Shown: in pieces, positions 57,971 through 64,000 of the stretch
Position numbering within the stretch: the stretch's first letter is position 1
Layout of the letters: every line of letters starts with the position of its first letter
Assembly: GCA_039105265.1 (NCBI GenBank)
Contig: JAPFFF010000004.1
Location: 2,294,001-2,358,000, forward strand
Direction: 5' to 3'
Length of the DNA stretch: 64,000 nucleotides
DNA from: Tritrichomonas musculus
Taxonomy: Eukaryota; Parabasalia; Tritrichomonadida; Tritrichomonadidae
Translations under genes and position numbers: made by a program
The notes under the pieces: model-generated
The model's database searches: none
Told to the model about the DNA's origin: nothing
What the model saw: only the letters and a program-made list of their open reading frames with translations

Positions 57971-58105
57971 TTATTTTTTACCAAACTCAAATTTCAAAAT
58001 TTTGCAAAACTATTCAAAAAGTTTTCAAGGTATTAGAAAATATGAATTCATTCAAGATCTAGAAAGAAATTGAATAATTTACTTTATAAAATATTATAAT
58101 GACAT

Positions 58106-59962
58106 TTAACAAACATATTTTTGAACAAATGGTATAATTTTTTCACATTTTTCTTGTATATCACTATTTGAATCATTTTTATCTTCTTTTTTGAGGAAAT
58201 CGAATTGAAGTGCATTGCCTTGTTTTAGATTTTCAACGCTTTCAGCTGCAAATTGAAATTGTTCTTTTTGTATTGAAAAGTTTTCTAATAAATATTTTGT
58301 TGAAACGTCGTTAATTGAATGATTAGACGAAGAAACTAAGAAGGTTAGCGCAATCATATCTTTTACATCTTTTTCACAATGTTCTGGTAATTTCAAATTA
58401 AATTCAGTAGATTTATTTAGAATACTTTGCAAATTCTGGAAGTGTACAGAAAAAGTTGATTGTGAAACTTTTTCTGAATTAAATTGGTTGATGTTTTCTT
58501 GAATTTTAATGAGTTCATCTGATATTTGCCTAAAGATAGATATTTCATTAGCATCATAAACAGGCCATAATTTATCAAATATTGGGCTTTGCCCTATTTG
58601 CTTTGGTATTTGCGAAACTTTATCAAATTGACTTAAATACTTTGAAGCAAGGACATAATGACCTGATTTGAATGCAGATTCTCCAATTGCTACACGAGAT
58701 CTAGCTGCATATGTAAACTGAAGGCTCGTATTATTAGAAGATGTTAATCGTGGAATGACATCAAACAATTTTGCTGCTTCTTCTGAGTGGTTCAAAGATG
58801 CTAAATTTATCACTAAGAACATTATGATATCAATTGTAGAAGATTTGATTTCTTTACCAATTTTAATTCTACTTTTTTCTAATGAACCAAACATATCAAT
58901 AACATAATCAATAAATTTTGTATCATTATAAATGTTTTTATCATCATTTTCACCATCATTATTATTACTGGTATTATATCTGTTGGTAATATTAAAAACT
59001 TGAAACAGTGTATTGTAAAGATCAAAACAATTTTCATTTTTCAAGGGATCTATTTCATCTCTGTTAGAATTAATCTCATTTTGAATGATTTCAATAAGTT
59101 TTGGCTTTAATTTTAATATCTCTTCTGTTTCTGGGAAATCTTTTTGTGAAGATCTTGGTCTTTGAACGATTTCAACTGTCAGTCTTTGCAGTATAGGCAA
59201 TACATACTCTATTTGCTCTTTACATAAATCAATAAGACCTAGCGCAACTTCCCATTGACCTTTTGTTAGAAGAGGATCTTTTTCATTTGTGTCTGTGAGC
59301 ATTTTAACCGCCTCACTAATTAATTCTAATCTCAAACTTGAATCTTTTTTGATCATTTTTGCTGTATCATATAATTTTGAGACACTTATTGTCGGCTTTT
59401 GACCTTTCTCACGAGAAGTTTCACATTTATGAATTAAACGTTGTCCAATTACAATGATATCATTAGATTTTTTAGTTTTGCCTTTTCGTAAATTTTTTGA
59501 TTTTTGATCTTCTTCATCCTCTTCATATTCGTATTCATCATTTTCATTTCCTTCTTCCAAATTTTGAGCATAAGAATCAATTTCTGCTTTGAATCGGGAA
59601 ATAAAATTATTCCATTCATTCATTAACTTTCCAAATTGCTTTACTTTATTTGTTGTTTCCACAAATGCGTCTGATATTTGCATTGTAATCTTGCATAAGC
59701 TACGAGGATATGAATTAAATTTAAATGCAACTTCATATTTTGCATAAGAATTTGTAAACTGCTGAAATGTTCTTTGCGCTTTTTGCTTATTTCTTTTTAC
59801 AACATCATCATAAAGAGTTTTTAACATATTTTTCATTTTTAATTGCATTCCTTCATCGCGAGCAGTAACCTCTTTTTGATCGTTTCCATCAGCATTATCA
59901 TCGTCACTATCATCATCAACAAACCATGATTTTTTTTGCTCTTTTTTATTTGAGGCTTTCAT
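58106..59962 (-). CDS. eIF3 subunit C-like protein
   Basis: 618 residues. The N-terminus has K-K-S-W-F-V-D-D-D-S-D-D-D, very like the start of eIF3c, and a following acidic/basic linker with helical repeats (L-K-T-L-Y-D-D-V-V-K-R; Q-F-T-N-S-Y-A-K-Y). The middle helices would be the eIF3c N-terminal domain. A clear PCI domain is not evident at the C-terminus and the protein is about 250 residues shorter than typical eIF3c. If correct, it belongs to the translation-initiation scaffold binding the 40S subunit. The call depends on the N-terminal motif and helical style. Confidence 0.5.
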   Translation of the reverse strand: MKASNKKEQKKSWFVDDDSDDDNADGNDQKEVTARDEGMQLKMKNMLKTLYDDVVKRNKQKAQRTFQQFTNSYAKYEVAFKFNSYPRSLCKITMQISDAFVETTNKVKQFGKLMNEWNNFISRFKAEIDSYAQNLEEGNENDEYEYEEDEEDQKSKNLRKGKTKKSNDIIVIGQRLIHKCETSREKGQKPTISVSKLYDTAKMIKKDSSLRLELISEAVKMLTDTNEKDPLLTKGQWEVALGLIDLCKEQIEYVLPILQRLTVEIVQRPRSSQKDFPETEEILKLKPKLIEIIQNEINSNRDEIDPLKNENCFDLYNTLFQVFNITNRYNTSNNNDGENDDKNIYNDTKFIDYVIDMFGSLEKSRIKIGKEIKSSTIDIIMFLVINLASLNHSEEAAKLFDVIPRLTSSNNTSLQFTYAARSRVAIGESAFKSGHYVLASKYLSQFDKVSQIPKQIGQSPIFDKLWPVYDANEISIFRQISDELIKIQENINQFNSEKVSQSTFSVHFQNLQSILNKSTEFNLKLPEHCEKDVKDMIALTFLVSSSNHSINDVSTKYLLENFSIQKEQFQFAAESVENLKQGNALQFDFLKKEDKNDSNSDIQEKCEKIIPFVQKYVC

Positions 59963-59966
59963 TTAA

Positions 59967-59975
59967 AAAAAATGA
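59967..59975 (-). promoter_or_regulatory. Initiator-like TCATTTTTT
   Basis: On the minus strand TATCATTTTTTTTAAATG leads into the ATG at 59962, nearly the same as the element before the gene at 47577. Confidence 0.5.
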
Positions 59976-60121
59976 TAAATCTTTGTCCTGGTCGACCAAA
60001 TTTTAATTGATTTGAATTTTTTTCAATACAATCACAAAAAGTTTGAAAATACGACTTTATATCAATTTAAAAATTCAATTAGTTCGTTTTTTAAAAATAA
60101 ATATAACTTTTTTTTGTATCA

Positions 60122-60600
60122 ATGACTACTGTTAATGTTAACCAGCTTCAGAGATTTGCCCTGGAAAAAAATTTCTTTTGGCATGGCGTATTAATGCTAA
60201 ATGAAAATGGAGGTCATAGTATGTTTTAATTTTCTAATATTCAGCTTTTTTTGATGTTAGATATAAGAAAAGTATCCCAGGAATGTCACAAGTTCTTGGA
60301 CTTTTTACAAACGACATTCCGCCATTTCCACTTTCTTCAACAGACACACTTACATGCATTTTTATCCTCGAAAATAATCAAGGTTTAACAACTCAAAGGC
60401 ACACAATTGTTGAAGCATCTCTTCCTGGTTCAGAATTACAGAGAGTTCTTGAAGAGACAGAAAACAGAGGTGAATCAGTTGTTGTTCAAAATGATACTGG
60501 AGAATGGCAATTTCAACTTTTGGAAAAGACATGGGTTCTTCGATACGTTATGCTATATGTACCTTATTCTGACCTCAAAGAATTAATTAAAGATATTTAA
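60122..60600 (+). CDS. Unrecognised 150-residue protein with a 26-nt intron
   Basis: Two exons, 60122-60218 and 60245-60600. Exon 1 starts M-T-T-V-N-V-N-Q-L. Removing the intron restores one frame through the junction (...N-G-G-H-T-F-F-D-V-R-Y-K-K...). The unspliced frame would stop a few codons past the 5' splice site, so splicing is needed for the full protein. The protein is beta-rich (T-L-T-C-I-F-I-L-E, then W-Q-F-Q-L-L-E-K-T-W-V-L-R-Y) with no domain that I recognise. The 5' start context follows a T-rich tract. Confidence 0.75.
60219..60244 (+). other. Spliceosomal intron, 26 nt
   Basis: It begins GTATGT and ends TCTAATATTCAG, matching the known trichomonad pattern of 5' GTAYGT and a fused branch point/3' splice site ACTAACACACAG-type box. 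At 26 nt it belongs to the ultra-short intron class of this group. It splits an ACT (Thr) codon after its first base. Confidence 0.85.
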
Positions 60601-60923
60601 AAATAGCCATAATTGTTTTTATATCAATTTATTATTATTCATACTTTTTTGAACAGACTTATATATTTATTTTAAAATTATATACAGATCCCAATATTAT
60701 ATGATATTGCTTTCAATTTCAGTGAATGAATTCATTTTTAAATCTATTATGAAAAATTTATATATTATAGAATATAACACATTATTTGTTTAATCCAATA
60801 TCACCTAAACATATAATTTTGGATAAATAATATATATCTTTTGGATATCCATGATTTATGATTTCGTTCAATTTGGCAACTTTTTCAATGAGAATTTGTA
60901 CAAGTTTCATCTTAAATTTTATT

Positions 60924-62120
60924 ATGAGCATAATTACCACATCAAACCCTCCATTAGCTACAGTCGAATTAGGCCAACATGTTCGTCTAAGTGTATATTT
61001 ACTTGTTAATCCATCTTGTAATTTTCAAACTTTGGGCCAATTTATAAAATTTGAATCAAAAGAAAATTTGAATCAACACTCTTTAATATCATCAGTATGG
61101 AGAGCAACCTCAATTCAAAATTCGATATTCAATGGAATTACTTCTGTTTTTCTTTTTCACTTTTATCCAGTCGATTCAACAGTAACAAAATTTCAAATTA
61201 CCATAACTCCTGAAAATCCTAACAAAGTTGATTTTATGAAAATTTCACAAGAAACGAGTCAAGGTCCAATAAGACTCGATATAAATGAGTTATCCAAACA
61301 TAAACACTTTTTTACAACGTTCAAATTTCTCTCTCGCTTTGAAAAAAATCCTCACATCAATTTGTCATGGGAGTATACATGTGAGCAAAAAACAACATCA
61401 TCAACTTCTACATCATTTAGCCTTTCTGTTTCACCACCATTTTTTTGCGATCTTAAAATAGCCAAAGTTCGAAATGAAGGAGTTTTACTTGAAGTTACTC
61501 TTTGCAACATGTCAAAATATATCGCTAGAAATGTTAGACTTGAAGTGATACCAAGCAACAGTTATGTTGTTGATGAGTCAGAATTATTAATTTCTGATTT
61601 CTTACTTCCACTTTCACGAGTTTCAAGTGTTTATCCACTTGAACTGCAACGTGGTGAAGGAACTTTTTCAACAAAGATATTAGAGTCATTAACTGTAAAA
61701 TGGTCAACTGGATTTGAAGAGAATTGTTCAATGCCACTTGATATTAGCCAACTAGAAGAACAAACAAAACCACGATACCCAGTCGCTATTTCGATGATTG
61801 GATCTCCTCAAACTCAAAAGTTATTAACTCCTTTTTCGGTAAAATTTGATATTCATAATACAACCGCTGAAGAGAGAGTTTTTGCAATTAACGTTGATGC
61901 TAAAAAAGAAACAGGACTACTTCCTTATGGCATACATGTATTTACTACCGAATTATTACCTGCAAAAGGATCTCAGAGAATAGTTATGGAATTTATTGCT
62001 CTTAAACAAGGCCTTTTGCCATATCCTGAATTAATTATCTCAACAGCTAATTTTAACGAGTTTAGAATTGATCCAGAAAATGGAGTTCTGATTCTTGCTG
62101 ATCTAAGTGAGCCAACATAA
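60924..62120 (+). CDS. TRAPPC13-like trafficking protein
   Basis: I prefer the ATG at 60924 (M-S-I-I-T-T-S-N-P-P), 398 residues; an upstream in-frame ATG at 60858 would add a hydrophobic stretch with no counterpart. TTTCATCTTAAA just upstream is Initiator-like. The protein is a chain of immunoglobulin-like beta domains: L-G-Q-H-V-R-L-S-V-Y-L-L-V-N, a middle S-L-T-V-K-W-S-T-G, and a C-terminal P-F-S-V-K-F-D-I-H-N ... G-S-Q-R-I-V-M-E-F-I-A-L-K-Q-G-L-L-P-Y. This layout resembles TRAPPC13 of the TRAPP vesicle-tethering complex. Confidence is moderate, because such beta-domain proteins converge in pattern. Confidence 0.5.
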   Translation: MSIITTSNPPLATVELGQHVRLSVYLLVNPSCNFQTLGQFIKFESKENLNQHSLISSVWRATSIQNSIFNGITSVFLFHFYPVDSTVTKFQITITPENPNKVDFMKISQETSQGPIRLDINELSKHKHFFTTFKFLSRFEKNPHINLSWEYTCEQKTTSSTSTSFSLSVSPPFFCDLKIAKVRNEGVLLEVTLCNMSKYIARNVRLEVIPSNSYVVDESELLISDFLLPLSRVSSVYPLELQRGEGTFSTKILESLTVKWSTGFEENCSMPLDISQLEEQTKPRYPVAISMIGSPQTQKLLTPFSVKFDIHNTTAEERVFAINVDAKKETGLLPYGIHVFTTELLPAKGSQRIVMEFIALKQGLLPYPELIISTANFNEFRIDPENGVLILADLSEPT

Positions 62121-62416
62121 GAGCCCTCTTTCAAAAAAAAGGCATTTTTTTTTGTTTGATATTGTTTGTTAATTATATAAAAGAAACTTTTTGATAGAAA
62201 GGCATTTCAATTTTTTTTTTAATGATTTAGTTCGATATATTGATACTTAATACAATTATCAATGTAATAAATCAAGATTTGGCACTGATATTATGACAGA
62301 TAGAAAACGGTTTGTATTTAATTCTCAATTATTTTTTCTTACAATTGAATGGAAATAAAATCTTATTCTTATTGAAAAACTTGGAAAATGAATTATTATT
62401 CAATTGAAATATTGTA

Positions 62417-62797
62417 ATGTCGAATACCGAATCACCTATAAAGGATGAACCGCCAAAAAAACAGACCACCTCCCGATATGCTCCTCGCGGTCAAGGAGCT
62501 GAAGCAAAACGCGTTAATGCAAGATTGACAGGCTTTAAAATGAAACAAAGCACTGCTTACAAGTATCTTTGCAGAAAATTCAGTCCAAATGTTACACATA
62601 CCGAATTAAAAAGTATTGCGACAATACTTTGTTTACGGACAGGATTGAAACTTGATCGTGATGCAACCCGTGATAATAGAGTTTTAATTAAGTGGTTTGA
62701 TGAAAATTGGCCAATAGTTAAAAAAAATTTAGAATTTATAAAATTGCTTGATGATGATCAAAATATAATTAACGAATCCAGAAAAGAAAAATTATGA
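62417..62797 (+). CDS. Small basic protein, possible DNA-binding
   Basis: 126 residues: a disordered N-terminus (D-E-P-P-K-K-Q-T-T-S-R-Y-A-P-R), then a helical, Lys/Arg-rich core (K-Q-S-T-A-Y-K-Y-L-C-R-K-F, L-K-S-I-A-T-I-L, R-D-N-R-V-L-I-K-W-F-D-E-N-W). The helix spacing would suit a helix-turn-helix or winged-helix fold; I cannot name a family. It seems a trichomonad-type small nuclear protein. Confidence 0.5.
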   Translation: MSNTESPIKDEPPKKQTTSRYAPRGQGAEAKRVNARLTGFKMKQSTAYKYLCRKFSPNVTHTELKSIATILCLRTGLKLDRDATRDNRVLIKWFDENWPIVKKNLEFIKLLDDDQNIINESRKEKL

Positions 62798-63082
62798 TTT
62801 TATTTGTTTTTTTAAGGTTCTATAAATCGATATACGCATATTATTAATTTATTAGCAACTGTATTATTACTGCTTTTATACATTTCTTTTATTATTTGAT
62901 TCTATTTTATCATAATATATATTTTTATTTGAAATTGAATAAGAGACAATGAATATAAGGCAATATTTATTTGCTACAAAAAGCAATTATAAATAACGGA
63001 TAACTCATTTAATTGCATTTTGTTATTACTTTCATAAACGTTCTACTTCTGACTTTCCAAAATTTTGGAGAACGTTTGACTA

Positions 63083-63088
63083 TCATTA
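63083..63088 (+). promoter_or_regulatory. Initiator-like TCATTA
   Basis: It sits 3 bp before the TFB5 start codon and matches the TCAYTW Inr core exactly. Confidence 0.55.
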
Positions 63089-63091
63089 TTA

Positions 63092-63313
63092 ATGACTGAA
63101 ATTGGTAAGAAAGGAGAACTTATAGTTTGTTCAGATGAAGCTATTCGCGAATACATACTTAACCTTAACGCAGAACAAGCCGAAACTCAAAAATTCATTA
63201 TTAAAGATCTTCCTCCAAAATCTCTTTTTGTAAAGAAGGGGTCTAGCCCAAAAATAAAAGAAGCAATCAATGAATTAATTAACAAAATAACATTTGAAAG
63301 TGAAAATCGTTAG
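63092..63313 (+). CDS. TFB5: TFIIH subunit TFB5/GTF2H5 (p8)
   Basis: 73 residues, the usual length of this smallest TFIIH subunit. It shows the family pattern K-G-E-L-I-V-C-S-D near the start, a helix R-E-Y-I-L-N-L-N, the strand K-F-I-I-K-D-L, and an S-L-F-V turn followed by a final helix. TFB5 stabilises the p52 subunit and supports nucleotide excision repair and transcription initiation in the nucleus. It is small enough to be missed by annotation. A clear Initiator precedes it. Confidence 0.85.
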   Translation: MTEIGKKGELIVCSDEAIREYILNLNAEQAETQKFIIKDLPPKSLFVKKGSSPKIKEAINELINKITFESENR

Positions 63314-63794
63314 AACTCATGCAAAACTAATAAGATAAATATTTTTATCGTGTTTTGCTTAAATTATTTACGAAAATTTGTTCTTTTAAAATAATTATAA
63401 TAAAGATATACTCATTATTCTGTTTTCTGAATATTTTATTTATAATTGCTTTACTAATATTTTAAACAATTTTTTTAAACTGTGACATATTTTTCTTAAC
63501 TTAATATATATAGATTTATATTGTAACTATTAAGGAATCAGTACATTTAATAATATAAGCACCAAATATTGAGCATTGATTAAATTCAAAATCAGAATAT
63601 GAAGGTAATTGATCCTTTTTGGTTTAAAAAAATATTTATTTCATTCGATTAATTATTATTTTGAGTTTTTGGTTAAATTTGAATCAAAAATTTTGTGAAA
63701 TATAATATATAATACAGTTAAGAATAAAAAGAAGTGATTTTATAAGAATATAATGTTTACTTTATATCTGCTTAATCGTTTTCTTTCTTTCTTT
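63314..63794. other. AT-rich convergent spacer
   Basis: Nothing but A/T-rich sequence is seen between the TFB5 gene and the partial gene at the right edge. Confidence 0.45.
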
Positions 63795-64000
63795 TTAATT
63801 TTCATCATCATCTTCTTTCTCGTTATTATCTTCTTTTACTCCATCATCTTCTTTTTCATCATTTTCATCTTTATCATCTTCTTTTTGAACTTCTTGTTCG
63901 ATTTTTTCAATTTCCTCTTTATCAGCAAGTTCTGGGTAGGCAAGAAGAAGGTTCTTTAATTCAACTGGGAGAAGATCTTTCCTCAAATATAATGTACATG
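63795..64000 (-). CDS. Partial CDS with acidic C-terminus, runs off right edge
   Basis: The minus-strand frame is open to the window edge, so only the last ~68 residues are seen. Y-L-R-K-D-L-L-P-V-E-L-K-N-L-L-L-A-Y-P precedes a long Glu/Asp/Lys-rich tail. No internal ATG starts it; the apparent start within the window is TTG. The parent protein cannot be named. Confidence 0.55.
   Translation of the reverse strand, partial: CTLYLRKDLLPVELKNLLLAYPELADKEEIEKIEQEVQKEDDKDENDEKEDDGVKEDNNEKEDDDEN

Noticed and set aside
60283-60600. 105-residue intron-less version of the gene at 60122
   Set aside because: The spliced model uses consensus trichomonad splice signals and keeps one frame from an upstream ATG, so the internal Met at 60283 is not the start.
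63753-63959. Phe/Ile-rich plus-strand ORF at the right edge
   Set aside because: It is the complement of an acidic GAA/GAT-rich tail and only looks like a membrane protein for that reason.

Overview
The window looks like nuclear DNA of a trichomonad (Parabasalia), most likely a Tritrichomonas-like species. The evidence is very AT-rich spacers, compact and almost intron-less genes, start codons preceded within a few bases by a TCATT-type Initiator, one 26-nt intron with the trichomonad GTATGT...CTAAYAYTCAG signature, many TKL/CK1/CAMK kinases, and Maverick/Polinton giant transposons. The species itself is an inference from style; no marker gene fixes it.

Layout. 1-14.6 kb is ordinary gene-dense host DNA: the 3' end of a cyclic-nucleotide-binding-fold protein, tRNA-Trp(CCA), a bromodomain protein, a CAMK-type kinase, a stand-alone dynein-tail-like protein, a YpsA/MoCo-carrier-like protein, a Lys/Glu-rich protein, a tetraspanin, an unrecognised protein, a CK1 kinase with a Cys-rich tail, and a Raptor-like protein of the TOR pathway. 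15.0-50.7 kb is an accessory island. It begins with a decayed Polinton remnant (integrase, HNH protein, adenain-like protease). A second, young and nearly complete Polinton (19384-39719, 453-bp inverted repeats, 6-bp target duplication ATCGTG) has inserted into that remnant. To the right follow a short rest of the older element, a pair of ~200-bp direct repeats around a frameshifted pogo-like transposase with two tandem-repeat arrays, a large pseudokinase / SNF2-helicase-C / P-loop NTPase / PD-(D/E)XK fusion gene, a 959-bp non-autonomous DNA transposon with perfect 8-bp target duplication, and a bacterial-looking gene. 50.8-64 kb returns to host genes: a second, divergent Raptor-like gene, a Rab GTPase, a TKL kinase with discoidin-like repeats, an eIF3c-like protein, an intron-containing small gene, a TRAPPC13-like protein, a small basic protein, the TFIIH subunit TFB5, and a partial gene at the right edge.

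How it fits together. The two Raptor-like genes point away from each other on either side of the island, so they may be an old divergent duplicate pair pushed apart by serial insertion. Within the young Polinton the parts are those of a virus-like element: protein-primed DNA polymerase B, integrase, FtsK/HerA-type packaging ATPase, major capsid protein, a phage-tail-fibre-like protein, an HNH protein, and a set of small unrecognised proteins, one of them a single-pass membrane peptide too short for routine ORF calling.

All calls rest on reading the sequence and remembered family signatures; no database search was run.
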